Counted from the first letter of the stretch, positions 46,116 to 57,406 are shown. The stretch is DNA of 58,877 nt from Gnetum montanum (GCA_015680685.1 MNCI01005798.1:317686-376562); one strand, 5' to 3'. Notes: a model not told the origin generated them from the letters alone. Program-made: numbers and translations.

Positions 46116-46674
46116 NNNNNNNNNNNNNNNNNNNNNNNNNNNNNNNNNNNNNNNNNNNNNNNNNNNNNNNNNNNNNNNNNNNNNNNNNNNNNNNNNNNNN
46201 NNNNNNNNNNNNNNNNNNNNNNNNNNNNNNNNNNNNNNNNNNNNNNNNNNNNNNNNNNNNNNNNNNNNNNNNNNNNNNNNNNNNNNNNNNNNNNNNNNNN
46301 NNNNNNNNNNNNNNNNNNNNNNNNNNNNNNNNNNNNNNNNNNNNNNNNNNNNNNNNNNNNNNNNNNNNNNNNNNNNNNNNNNNNNNNNNNNNNNNNNNNN
46401 NNNNNNNNNNNNNNNNNNNNNNNNNNNNNNNNNNNNNNNNNNNNNNNNNNNNNNNNNNNNNNNNNNNNNNNNNNNNNNNNNNNNNNNNNNNNNNNNNNNN
46501 NNNNNNNNNNNNNNNNNNNNNNNNNNNNNNNNNNNNNNNNNNNNNNNNNNNNNNNNNNNNNNNNNNNNNNNNNNNNNNNNNNNNNNNNNNNNNNNNNNNN
46601 NNNNNNNNNNNNNNNNNNNNNNNNNNNNNNNNNNNNNNNNNNNNNNNNNNNNNNNNNNNNNNNNNNNNNNNNNN
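46116..46674. other. Assembly gap (559 N)
   Basis: Unresolved bases inside family C copy 1. By comparison with the inverted copy, the missing part should correspond to roughly 52400-53130. Confidence 0.99.
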
Positions 46675-46919
46675 AAGTCATTTGTAGTTCACACACAACG
46701 AAATTGTCACATTTCATACAACCGCACGCCGCAACAGCACACACATACTCACATTAACTACTGAGTTATTTGGAGGTATCTGGGCCTTGGTGTAGCCAGA
46801 GACCAGCAAGCACCTAAATCCTGTTCGAGGACACTCGTTGGCGGTCACGTCCCAAACGGTCGTCAACAGCTATATTAAAAAATGAAATCCATGTGTGCAT
46901 GAAAAGTAACCTTTCATGG

Positions 46920-47855
46920 GCTCTAATGTGGCTTGTAGACTTTTTTTCTACTATTGCATACAATCAATTCTTGGCTCTACAAACCAATAGTATATTACTC
47001 TTCAAAGTTGCTAATGTGGCAAGGCTTAAAATGTTCTTGTTCTAAAGCTAAATTTTGGTTGTAAAATCTTGTTCTATAGATGATGTGGTAGAGAGTGCTC
47101 ATAAAACTAAAATTTGATTCTAAGAACTCACTCTAAGAGTGAACTGATGTGGCATATGATAATGTGATACAACTCATTTGTAGAGCGATTTTTGAGCTCT
47201 ATGAATCTCCTCTATGAGTTAACATGATGCAGCACTAACATGGTAGAGCTTCTTTGTAGAACCACTTTTAAGATCTATGAAATTCCTCTATAAGTTGATG
47301 GAGATGACATGGTAGAGCTATTTCATAGAGCCATCTTTTAATTTTATGAAGCTCCTTTACAAGATGACATGGCAAAGCTATTTATATGCTTCACAACAAA
47401 TACTTTAGATTTTTCCAATGCTAACATGGTAGAACTAAAAAGTAAACTTGTTGGTAGAGTCGAATTCTAGTCCTACAAAACCACTTTATGAAGAAGCTAA
47501 TGGAACAAGAGTGACTTTATAGCTTTATGACTTGGCTTACAAGTTATCTTGGAATAACCATTTTGTAGAGTCATTTTTTAGTTCTATGAGCTTCCTCTAA
47601 AAGCTAATGGGACATAGCCATTTTGTAGAGAGATGTTTCAACTTTATAAACCAGTTCTACAAGTTGATATGTCAAGATGTTGATGTGGCAAAACTGATGT
47701 GATGGATGCTAACATGGTAGAGCATTTTTGTAGAATGGAAATTTGGTTCTACAAACTACCTCTATGAGTAAGATAACATGGTAGAGCTTCTTTGTTGAAC
47801 CAAATTTAAGTTCTATGAACCTCCTTTGTGAGCTAACATGGAAAAATGATGATGT
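46920..47855. repeat. Degenerate minisatellite, part 1 (TAGAGC...CTCTATGA units)
   Basis: Repeated phrases 'acatggtagagcttctttgtagaacca', 'ttttaa/gttctatgaa' and 'cctctatgagttaacatg' recur about every 65-100 bases. Partial self-complementarity (TAGAGC... GCTCTA) gives each unit a weak dyad. Fourteen or so degenerate units are discernible. Confidence 0.65.
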
Positions 47856-49024
47856 TGTTGATGTCAACACTCCCATGCTCTCATGGGGCCATGATTATCA
47901 ATGTCTCTATCTCTCTCTCTTAATAACCATAATAAAAATCATGCGACTAGTGGGAATTTTAACTATTGGGTGGTGGTCATTAATAGTGGAAGTTATGGTC
48001 ATTAGTGGCAGATGTTTTGGAAGTTACAGAAGTTACGAACATTAGTGGTAGACGTTTCAGAAGTTACGGTGGTTATGAACATTAGTGGTAGATTTTTCAG
48101 AAGTTATAGTGCTATGAACATTAGTAGTAGATGTTTCGAAAGTTACAGACATAAGTGGGAACTTAATTGGAGAATGTGGGTGTTATTACACAAGAAGTGG
48201 TGGCAGTTGCTATAGTGGTTATATGAAATGTAGGAATCATTATGGATGGATACAGTGGCTTTTAAATGAGGGAGAAAAGGAGGGATCTATCTATCAATGG
48301 AGAGAGTCCCAAATAGGCTTTGGCTATTGGTCTTGAAGGGGAATCTTCCTCTCCACTAAGCAGCAGTTTCCTCTTTTCTTTTCTTTTCTTTACAAGTTTT
48401 AAGCTAATATTCAAGGAGGGTACAAAGCAGGAGCTAGTAGCTCAAAATCAGATCCTTTCAAGTCTTCTCGGTGATGATAGGAGGGTTCTTTCTCTCTTCT
48501 TTCTATCTACAACAATGTAGGCAACACAACCCATGTAGAGGATGTGAGACATGCAATTTTCTTAGGTTGGTAGCTTGTCTCGGTGGTGTAGGCATGGGTG
48601 GATAATATTCCTCTCTTTGATGGTGCACAAAAGATGGTAGGTGGTGGAAGACTTTGAATATTGTAGTTTATACCTTGTGTGGACTATAGTGGGTAGTCTC
48701 TCTTTCTCTCTTTCTCTCTCTCACCCTCTCTTGCTGCAATTGTAGTCTTCTTGCCTAGTAAGGGATACCATTGGCAATCACAGATCGGTAGCTTTAGTGG
48801 GACCAGGGAAAATTCATTTCTTTTAATTACTTATTGTATTGAACATAATTATTTAATTTAAATTCCAAATTTCTTTCTAGTTCATTATTTGCAAAAGGCC
48901 ACGTAGCCCTCTCCAGCTAAGACTATTTCTAGGTTTCCATACTCATACGAGAGGCACCCTAGGTAATAGTCTCCTAAAATGAGTTTTCTTTTCTAGTGTT
49001 GGTGTGACCAAAATTTATGCAACA
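47856..49024. mobile_element. Block interrupting the minisatellite (insertion of unknown class)
   Basis: Unlike the flanking minisatellite on both sides. It begins TGTTGATGTCAACACTCCCA and ends near TTATGCAACA, so TGTTG/CAACA could be terminal repeats. No target duplication is obvious. It contains the 40-bp array, a TTTTCTTTTC tract (48367-48389) and a (CT)n tract (48689-48722). A solo LTR of about 1.17 kb is the best guess. Confidence 0.35.
48000..48158 (+). repeat. Four-unit 40-bp tandem repeat
   Basis: CATTAGTGG(T/C)AGA starts at 48000, 48040, 48080 and 48119. Each unit continues with TTT(T/C)(A/G)GAAGTTA. The period is 40, 40 and 39. Confidence 0.85.
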
Positions 49025-49470
49025 ATAGCTGCTTATAGAGATTCTTCATAGGACTAGATTTTGGTTCTATGATCTTACTCTTCAAAAGAGCTGACATGGT
49101 AGAGCTTGTTCCAATTTTCTTTGTAGAGTTAAATTTTGGTTCTACTAGCAACATCCTCTTTCTAGCGTTGATGTGGTAGAGCTTTTGTAGCTTTGTAGAG
49201 CCAAATGTTAGCTCTATGAGTAATGTTCTTCCTCTAACATTGATGTGGTAGAACCAAAAAGAGCTTGTTTGCAAGGTTTTGGTTCTATGTACATTGCTTC
49301 TTTTCCTTAAAGTTGACATAGCAAAGCTAATTTTTTTTTGCGTCCTCCATAGAACCAATCCTTGGCTCTACTAACCATATTATGCAATAGCTTACGTGGT
49401 AGATTTAGAATAAATATTTTTTATAGAGTTAAATTTTAGCTCTATAAACTAGCTCTTCATGCTAATGTGA
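49025..49470. repeat. Degenerate minisatellite, part 2
   Basis: Same phrases as 46920-47855 ('gttgatgtggtagagctt', 'tttgtagagccaaat', 'gttctatga'), about five units. Parts 1 and 2 look like one array split by the block 47856-49024. Confidence 0.65.
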
Positions 49471-50246
49471 TAGATGAGAAGAATGGAAACAACATTTTCC
49501 TTCATTTGGATGAAAGATTAATGCTCTAACTGACTAGAAAGTTGATGTGTTAGATGAAGCTTTTAGATATGGTTTCATCATCTAGATGAAAATGCTCCTA
49601 GCTTAAAATTCCACTAAATTGAAACATTGATGTGGCATGCACATTTTGAAGTAAAACATTTTTATAAGCCTACTAACCCAATAGCTGACATGGAAGATAA
49701 GAAAAACACAAATAGCTTTTTCCTTTTTTCATGTATATGGAAAATCTCTATTCCAAGTAAAGGTTAAAAATTGAACCCCACAATTTTAAATAGATTTTAA
49801 TATAGCTTAAATGACTTTTAAAATAACTTCATTGCATAACTGATTGTGAGTCTTTAGAATTATGTAGAGAAGTAATCCACTAATTCCAACTCTATTGTTA
49901 TTCCATGAACTTCACCACAAAAACCTAAAAATCATTTATGAACTTCCAATTCATGGGCTCTTAATTTTACTTTTGAGCTTAGTTTCTAAAGCTTCATTCA
50001 TATTATAGCTCTTACAAAAACTTGGCTTTGAATCTTGTAACTAAAAATTGCAATTACGGCCTAAGCTTTCTAATTCTTTAACTATAAGTCCTAAACTATT
50101 CTAAAATACATAGCTCCCTTTTATGAAAAAGTTAAGTTAATATAAATCACTAAAATCCCAAGACTAGAAACACTAATGTAACAAAATTAATAAGCAAAAT
50201 GTAACAAGACTAGCAAACATTGATACATCTTGAGTAATAATGCAAA
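49471..50246. other. Intergenic, nothing recognised
   Basis: AT-rich. The last 25 bases (to 50246) resemble a decayed primer-binding site on the minus strand (TTTGCATTATTACTCAAGAT versus TTGGCACCATTGCTGGGGAT in E2). Confidence 0.35.
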
Positions 50247-51111
50247 TGATGAATGGTAGAGAATTCCAACACTCAACCCTACAAGTTACAAGTGTTCATA
50301 CACAAGTAAATCATAATCCATGGATAGATAATGTAAGTATACTATTGAGTTAATAATAAGGTTGTGATCATTATCTTATCAGTTAGAGTTAGCAAGGTGT
50401 AAAACATATGGATTAATTCTTAGTAAGGTTTATGATAAAATAATGTTGGATCTTAGGTATGCTAAATGTAGATATAGTAAAAATGAATGTAAATTCTATC
50501 TCTAAGTATAATGAAAATGTAAAGTTATTCTATCCTATGACAATAAGTACCCATTCTTAGTTTTCCATGCACATCCTATGTTGATGTAATTGTTACTAGG
50601 ATTACCAAGTAACTCTACTACTAAGCAAATTAAGCAAAGTCACTACTAGATTTTCAAATAATTACAATTTATGTTTTAAACCAATCGTACTCATTGCAAC
50701 TTACTAATGAACACAAAAATAGTAAATGACTTAGAAAATGTAAATGATATAGTAAACATAAACAACATGGAAAGAGTAGATCTATTCTATGTGAGATGAT
50801 ATAATAATTAAGAACAACCTTGATCTTTATTACTATTAATGAATTGTATCCAACAACAATCCACTTGAATAAAGATGTCATACAACTATAATTCACTACA
50901 TTATAAGCATTCATAGCTAATTCTAACTTTACTAAAACAAACTACAAGAATTTTACTAAGTTTTGGGAAAAAACTTATTTTCAACATAATGGTGGGCTCA
51001 TATTTATAGGCATGACCATAGTCTACTACATTGTATCTACAATGATGTATGTTGAGCTATGATATCAAGTATACACTATCATAGTTCTATACTTAAAAGT
51101 GTTTTATCATA
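50247..51111 (-). repeat. Family B LTR, copy 2
   Basis: Starts TGATGAATGGTAGAGAATTC and is collinear with 29533-30394 to its end. A minus-strand TATA box (CTATAAATATGAG) lies near 50998-51010. A primer-site-like sequence next to 50246 suggests it was a 5' LTR of a minus-strand element, most of whose body is gone. Confidence 0.65.
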
Positions 51112-52200
51112 AGCCCTAATGAGATTTAAACCTAGAAAATTTTCTCTTAATGGTCATGGTATTATGCTTTTTGTTAGGATGAAGAACTAGTTAGCATAAC
51201 TAAAGGGATCAATGAGAGGTTATTGAGAGAGCAAAATTCAAGGATCTTATCATGCATATGTGCATGAATTGAGAAAAACTAAACTAGAATATTGACCTCT
51301 AGATATTCAGTGGCACATTTCCTTGGTTTGATTCACACCAATGCTTATACTATAGAAAAATCAAGACTAGATGACATTAGATATTCATTGTGACCTTGTT
51401 CTTGGAAGGGAGACTTTGAGGTCAACCCCTATTATATGGACAAGTGGTAGCAAATGGATGTATTAGAGGATCTCTTGTGGAATGTAGGGCATTCTTACAT
51501 GCTCCATGAGCTAATTGAATTATTTTCTAGGAATCTAGTGATGTTTCACTCTATCCCTTTCTCTTTCTCATCCATTAGTCATTCTCCTTTCCTCCTATTA
51601 CATTCTTGTTCATGGTTATATGTGATAGAAGGATGATCAAGAAAAGCAAGGGGTGAGATCTATCCCTCTAAGGGAATGGACTCACGTTTGATGCTACTAT
51701 ATCACTAGTTGTTAAGAATCAACAGGTCTCTCATCAATAGGTTTCATAAGGGTAATAAAGGTAAGTGCCTACTCTAGAACGGATCCACTTGTAAATCCTT
51801 GCTAGGTTAGCATCATATGTGAGTGAGATATAGTTTATCTCCTAGTGATGATGTAGGGTCCATTGCATACTGCACTTGATTGATCTTCCACTTATGTGAG
51901 TTTCAACTCTTCATGCTTCAAGTTTTAACCATGATAAACCCTATCAATTCATCTCAATGATGCATGTATTTCATTATTTTTGGTGATATACTAATTCTCT
52001 TTTTATTCTAACCCCTATTTTCTAGTTTTGGATTCATGGGAATGCATATATTGATCAATTGACTTATTTCCCATGACTAGTAATGTCATTCAAGCTAAGT
52101 ATATAAATATCTTCTTATCTTGATTCTTATATACCTTGCAAGATTAATTCATGGTGATTTTGGCAAGGGGTGAACCTTGTGTAGCACTTCAATAATCATA
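51112..52200. other. Intergenic, nothing recognised
   Basis: No gene, LTR or array identified. Short open frames (e.g. around 51454-51636) have no family resemblance. Confidence 0.3.
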
Positions 52201-52229
52201 AAAGGTAAGTGATGGTGACCGTTTGGGGT

Positions 52230-53690
52230 GCAGCCATTAATGAGTGTCCTCGAATAGGATTTAGGTGCTTGTTGCTCTCTGGAAACACCAAGGCCCAGAT
52301 ACCTCCAAATAGACTCAGTAGTTAATGTGAGTATGTGTGTGTGCTGTTGCGGTGTGCAGTTGTAAAAACTGAAATGATTGTGTTGTGTGTAAACTATAAA
52401 TGACTTATCATAAAGAGATTCAGCCAACTTTGCCAAGTACTATGAGTTGTTGAGAGTTCCTATTTTGTTTAATTGCCTAGTCTATGCAGTCCTTATAATA
52501 CCTACCTGTAACAAATAAAATTTTGCAAAAAAATTTGAGCACAAATCCATGAATCTACTTCTAATTTTCCCTAGAGAAAGAAATAGTTCCACAAGAAAAT
52601 TAGAAATAGAGCAAGATTCAATAGAAATAGAAAGGAAAGAAAGCGGATTTGTGTTAAGACCTCAAATGTTTAAACAAGGTAAAATGATACGAGTAAACAC
52701 TTCCCAATAAAGCTATCCCAAATTCAATATCTATGAATTGTTCAAACTTCCAAGGCTCAAATTAGCAATTTCTTCAAGACAATCCTACTATGCTACCAAA
52801 AAAAATGCTACGTAAAACTATCACGTACGAGACTCCATTTTGGCTAGATAATGGATGTCAACAATTGCATTCAACAAAACCTTCAAAATACTTGAAAATT
52901 TCTGATTGAAATACCACAGAGATTCACTTTAAAGATAAAAGAAGCTATTCTAGTCCCATCAAAATACCAAAGATTTTCTGAACCCTCTTGACTATTGAAT
53001 CGTTCAATGGCTTGACTACATGCAAAGGCTCTCTTACAGCAATCTCAATAGCAGTTCTTATATATTGCACAATAATAAAATTTACTCCTAAAATGCTCTT
53101 AAGGCTTTTAAACACAAGTGCTTCTATGGCAAAATTTTAACAGAAATTTTCTATTGGGCAATAAGAACAATAAGAGTAATCTAAAAATCTCAAAATTACC
53201 TGCCAAGCATGATACTATCTAAATCACTAGCTAAAAAATTTAAACAAAATAAAAAATAATAAGCATAACTCACAAGACTATGACAAAGAGGTTGAAATCT
53301 TCTCTTTAGCAAGTCATCTTACAAGTAATCTTTCACAATGTCTTCTTTACAAATGCTCTTTCAGAGCTCCAAAGTGTGTCTCCAAGTGAGAGCTAGTGGT
53401 CCCCAATATCCTCCAGTGATTGATATCTTTTCTTCTTACCCCTGAAGCCTTTTTATAGGGTTCAAAAGGTAGTTACATATTTCAAAATATCTTAGCTAAC
53501 TTCTCTCCCAAGCAAGGAAGTTATAACATGCCCAACAAGTTAGGAGATTACTTGCCCAACAAGTTAGGAGATATTACTTGCCCAACAAGTTAGGAATTTG
53601 TAACTTATACATAAAGTTAGGAGAAAATCATGCTAACATTGGCATGTGTAAATATTACAAATATTGCTTTTATAGGTGACAACCCATATA
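52230..53690 (-). repeat. Family C repeat copy 2 (LTR-like)
   Basis: The most complete C copy. On the minus strand: U3 part with tandem repeats (53520-53600), TATA box (about 53450-53457), transcribed part without ORF, and an end matching 18650 and 46866. It is inverted relative to copy 1, so 45.2-46.9 kb and 52.2-53.7 kb form a large inverted pair. In its own sense it lies immediately downstream of the BEACH-like fragment. Confidence 0.65.
53520..53605 (-). repeat. ~30-bp tandem array in the U3 of family C copy 2
   Basis: GCCCAACAAGTTAGGA occurs three times (53530, 53561, 53580 approximately). Copy 3 has one related unit (TTGTTGGGCAAGG near 58687). Copy 1 has an unrelated 21-bp array at the same place. 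Confidence 0.75.
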
Positions 53691-53758
53691 ATAATAATGA
53701 TAAAAATATAAGTCTAAGATCTCTAATACTATATAAGAGCTTTATACAATGGAGAGCT

Positions 53759-54140
53759 CTATGCAATTGTCCATTTACAATCAATTTCACAAAAATCTTC
53801 TATTTGATTAAGCTTTGTCACATCACTCTTTATAGTTCTTTCCAAATCTTGATCTCCTTCAAAATTTTTATCACAAGAACTTTCAATTCCCAAATTTTCA
53901 ATCAAATCAAGATCTCCATTAGTATTTCTGGTTTGTATCAATTCTCCTGGATTACTTTGCATCAATGAAGCAGGAAGATCTCCTACGTCCAGTTTGGAAG
54001 GAAGCTGAATAGGATGTGGATCTTGGAAAAGTTGTTGTGGCACTTGCCCAAACTCATGAATCTAAACTTCTAGACCTGCACATTCAATAGGATCATCTAT
54101 TTTATCCAAATCAATGGTGCCTTCCTAGGATAATGGGTGG
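53759..54140 (-). pseudogene. BEACH-domain protein fragment
   Basis: The minus strand reads DNLFHP and then EGTIDLDKIDDPIECAGLEV, one stop, IHEFGQVPQQLFQDPHP, then an acidic, Ser/Asn-rich stretch down to IEDFCEIDCKWTIA. In BEACH proteins the domain ends with 'F..LTYEG.VDLD.I.DP......Q I..FGQ.P.QLF..PHP', which fits well. BEACH proteins act in membrane trafficking, autophagy or mRNA decay in plants. Only the C-terminal tip of the domain plus a linker is present; no WD repeats follow. Two in-frame stops precede the 94-codon open part. I cannot tell which plant BEACH subgroup it is. It abuts family C copy 2 in the same orientation and follows an unrelated frame, so it is probably a captured fragment. 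Confidence 0.5.
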
Positions 54141-54218
54141 AATAAATTATCTGCAAACAAGGCATCCTTATTCGAAGAAAATCGGAAGGTAGGCTAAAGA
54201 ACTTTGGAATCAGCGCCG

Positions 54219-54802
54219 TTATTCAAAACATGATCCCATGATTTTCTTCCTGCCTACCACCAACTGCCACCGCAAAACAAGGCCCTGCCACATTATACCT
54301 TTCATCACCACGTTGCTGTTGGCTTCCTTGTCCTCTACCCACATGTTGTGGCACCACAAAAACACTTGATCAAACATAGGCATAGCTACCACTACTGCAG
54401 GAGATCCCTCTTTTGGTGCATAGGAAGATAAGTAACACATCCGATGATGGAGGATTTCATCAGGATAGAACCCTAGGCACTGTCTCATGCGTCTGGTGCC
54501 ATTGAACCTCTAGATATGGTGCGATGGAGGTCTCTTAGAGATCCTTGAACCATGCTCTACTTCTATCACCATTTTAGGCTCCTCCCACTTTGGCTCAGCC
54601 TGTGTTTGTACTTGGACTCGTAGAGAGGTATGGCCTTGGCCGTAGATTGGAATAATATTCGAATCGGGATCCAAACCCTTATAGACGGGTCATTCGTATG
54701 AGCAGGAGTGTAGGTAGAGGCCTCGATAAAGGCTGGCCAACAGAGAGATGCCCACACGCTGTAACCACTCGATCTGCCACCATATCTAGGAAAATGTTGC
54801 AC
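54219..54802 (-). pseudogene. Unidentified host-gene-like fragment
   Basis: Two minus-strand frames, 54802-54566 (PRYGGRSSGYSVWASLCWPA) and 54488-54219 (RMRQCLGFYPDEILHHRMCY, AVVVAMPMFDQVFLWCHNMW), are interrupted between by frame changes. The composition is richer in GC than the surroundings. A kelch/F-box-like origin is conceivable because an alternative frame reads as short strands with W and GG, but no motif is convincing. It directly precedes the BEACH-like fragment in the same orientation. Confidence 0.3.
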
Positions 54803-54833
54803 TTAGAATCCTTCCAATTTCCATTGCCTGTAG

Positions 54834-55016
54834 ATGTCTATCACAGTAGACGATGTGTGCGAGATCTACGATGAGATCATGAAAAATGTAAGGATGTACT
54901 TCAGTAGCTTGCTCAGAGTTATGCTTCGTGATTTCATTCAAACTCATTTTGTAAATCCATGGTATGCCTGCAGAACCATTGTCATGCTGGTATTACTTAT
55001 TTGTGTAGTCATTTAG
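54834..55016 (+). pseudogene. Possible DUF247 C-terminal fragment
   Basis: The 60-codon frame reads MSITVDDVCEIYDEIMKNVR, then MLRDFIQTHFVNPWYACR and a hydrophobic segment TIVMLVLLICVVI. Plant DUF247 proteins end with '...Y...W....RDYF.NPW..IS..AA..LLLLT..Q', a basic/aromatic segment and one C-terminal membrane helix. The order and the NPW motif fit; the rest of the family's roughly 400 residues is missing. A chance frame is possible. The strand is opposite to the adjacent fragments. Confidence 0.35.
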
Positions 55017-55019
55017 TCT

Positions 55020-56730
55020 GATACCTATGGTTTTTGACTTGGTCATGGCACTGTGAACATGTACTACTAAGATAGTGTTTTCTGATTCTATCGTCATTTT
55101 CCAATCCACGCAAAGCTCTCCTGGTAGTTGGAGTTCACTTGAAGCTCCTAGTTGAACACTAAATACTCAAGAACTAGTGCTTTTCTCAGAGACAAGGAAA
55201 GAAAATCATCACTAATGGAACCGACCATGAACAAAACACTCTCTGGGATTCTGATATTCTTTCTATGTCTTAATCAGAAAATGTAATCAACATTTTTTTT
55301 CGGCATGGTTCTCTCAAAATCCTTCCATGGTATTTTAGATGTTCAATTGGTCAACAAACCTGTATCTTTCTTCCTACTTGTTGGGGCCAGATTACCAAGA
55401 TATGTTGCAGAACTTGAGGATATTTTTTATCCTTCCAAGTCCAAAGATTTTGGGTCCCTCGAACACTACCAAAATTGAACAGTGACCGATATGCCTAAGC
55501 CTAGTGAGTTCTTCTACAAAATCCTTGCCAACAGCTCGTTTATTACCCAGAACCCTGAATAAGTCCTTTTCTATTTTCTACCTTTTCGTGTTGAAAAGCT
55601 TGAATTGAAGTCTACTTACAGTGTTTCAAGGTTCTAAGATGGTATGTAGATGAAGAACAACACGTTAGTGGTCCTGTACTCATCAGTGGAGACTTATAAG
55701 CTTGATATAGGAACGGTGCTCTCATATTTTTTTCTTAAAGTAAGGGAATGTTGTTGTTAACTACATTTTAACTCTTATTCTTTTTCTCTACAAACTGAAA
55801 TTCTTGCCACTTCTCCAAATATCAAATTGCAAGAACCTTTAACCAGTTTTATCATGCCAACTTGTTCCATGAAATGGACAAAATGTGTCAACAGTAAGTT
55901 AGAGGAATTGTGGACAAAGTTGGGAATTTCTTACTTGTTTGGAAGAATGTTGACACACCCCTAAACTAGTGCAACACCCCTACGCCAACATCCCACTATA
56001 TAAGATGGGAGGGCTTCCAAATTCTTCTCCTACTTTATCATTTTGTTTCTTCTTGTTTTTCTTGGTTAGTCCAAATAAGTAAAACTCTATTGGATTTTTC
56101 ATTCTATGGATGGATTGGTAATATTTTTACATACATTCTTCTCACACCTTTATGTCATTGGTTTTCTAGCTATGATTCAAGCTTGGAGTCTTGTAACTTA
56201 TTTGTGGGGGAGAAAAATAACTTTGGGTATGCATTTAATGTATTTGATAGTTCATTAAATATTTCTATCTTATTCATACCTATCCATGTACATCATAGTT
56301 CATTAGTTGTGATGATGTTTTTTTAGGTATTTCTTAAGGAATTTATGTATCATTGGTCTTGCATAGAACTTCTCTAATGATAGTATGACACCTAGGGAAA
56401 CTTGCTTTATTTTTAGTAGATTTCATAGGTAATCATGTTGGGGCAATTGCAACCTAAGCTCCATAGATCAAGAAAGGCTGAGATTAAACAATCTTAGGCC
56501 TCTATCTATAGACCTTTACATGAATCATCGATTCTCAAGAAGGAAGAGAGGAAAGAAATTAAAACTACCGATTCAAAGCACATAGGTCTTGCCTTAAAAA
56601 GGCCTTCACCCATAAGTAGATTAGGAGGAAGGCAGTCAATCTATTGATCTTTGGATTAAGCACATGTGTAGTAGCAAGAAACTGAATAAGTGCTCAGGGA
56701 GAAAATAGAAGATGAAGAAGAGTAAGCTAA
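55020..56730. other. Intergenic, nothing firm recognised
   Basis: Contains the second copy of the dispersed repeat seen near 1783-1865 (here 55863-55950) and a TATATAAG sequence near 55996, but no gene or element structure. Confidence 0.3.
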
Positions 56731-56733
56731 TTG

Positions 56734-57100
56734 ATGAGTCTCGATATTGGACCCTCGATATCAGATATGTGATATCGTAGATTCCAAAGTGATATCGAAC
56801 ATGTGATGTTAGAACTTGTCTTGTTGACTATAAATAAGAGACATGGGCACTTGGTTTTGCATTATTTTTTAGTCCCTTAGCCAAATTCTTATAGTTTTTC
56901 TATTCTAGAGCTAGAATTATTTCTGAGTACCCATAGTAGGAGTCATAAAGTGAATGAATCTTTATTCAAGCATTGTGTACCTAAGCACACCTTGTGTCCA
57001 AAAATAAAGATGAACTTTGTGATAAACCTTGAAAAATTCATAATAGCTTAATTATTTTATTTATTGTTATTTACTATTATTTGATACTCTCATTAGTGTT
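56734..57100 (+). repeat. Truncated family A LTR, plus orientation
   Basis: Begins TGATGAGTCTCGATATTGG, has four GATATC/GATATT motifs (56744-56807), a TATA box (CTATAAATAAGAG, 56829-56841) and AATAAAGATGAAC (about 57003). It then breaks off near 57100. It is the reverse orientation of the E1, E2 and E4 LTRs and shows their promoter end most clearly. Confidence 0.7.
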
Positions 57101-57109
57101 GGCACATTT

Positions 57110-57172
57110 GGCCATTCCATGGAACAATGAGACTCTTGATTTGAAAAACTAAAACTCATGGGTTCGATTTTG
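57110..57172 (+). repeat. tRNA-like short repeat, copy 2
   Basis: Same 65-70 base sequence as 43807-43878, here with an intact B-box-like GGGTTCGATTTTGG. In both places it lies a few dozen to a few hundred bases before a host-gene-like fragment. Confidence 0.5.
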
Positions 57173-57406
57173 GTAAGCCTCTTTCTTCATTTTCAATAAC
57201 TTATAAAAGTCAAGTCATGCTTCTAACCTTATATATTCAAAGGTTGTTGGCATATCAAAGTTCAATTGCCCGGTTGTTAAGACTTTGTGGTGTGGTTTTA
57301 AATCAAAGTTTGAATGAGATTGTTATGGGTGTAATTTTGGGGCAAAAACTAGCTTGTGGATATTCCAAATATTAGCAAAAATCCACTGCCGGTGGTCAAA
57401 TAGATT

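Larger units (their letters stand above)
45240..46866 (+). repeat. Family C repeat copy 1 (LTR-like, contains assembly gap)
   Basis: Inverted relative to 52230-53650. 45780-46110 matches the reverse complement of 53130-53470, and 46740-46866 matches that of 52200-52345. Order in its sense: U3-like part with tandem repeats, TATA box (45823-45830), AATAAAGATTTC at about 45930, long downstream part, and an end near GTCGTCAACA. This looks like a 1.4-1.6 kb LTR. Neither a TG...CA pair nor a primer site was confirmed. Confidence 0.6.

Noticed and set aside
46049-46744. 231-codon minus-strand frame across the gap
   Set aside because: It is almost entirely unresolved bases; no evidence for coding.
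48993-49358. 121-codon minus-strand frame with internal repeats
   Set aside because: The repeats follow the DNA minisatellite period; the frame is a by-product of the array.
29533-51111. Family B copies 1 and 2 as the two LTRs of one 21.6-kb element
   Set aside because: The interval contains all of E4, a family C copy and host fragments, and there is no matching target duplication. The primer-like site beside copy 2 only shows that it was once a 5' LTR.
54219-54802. Firm kelch/F-box assignment
   Set aside because: Requires several frame switches to read blades; the motif evidence is too weak.
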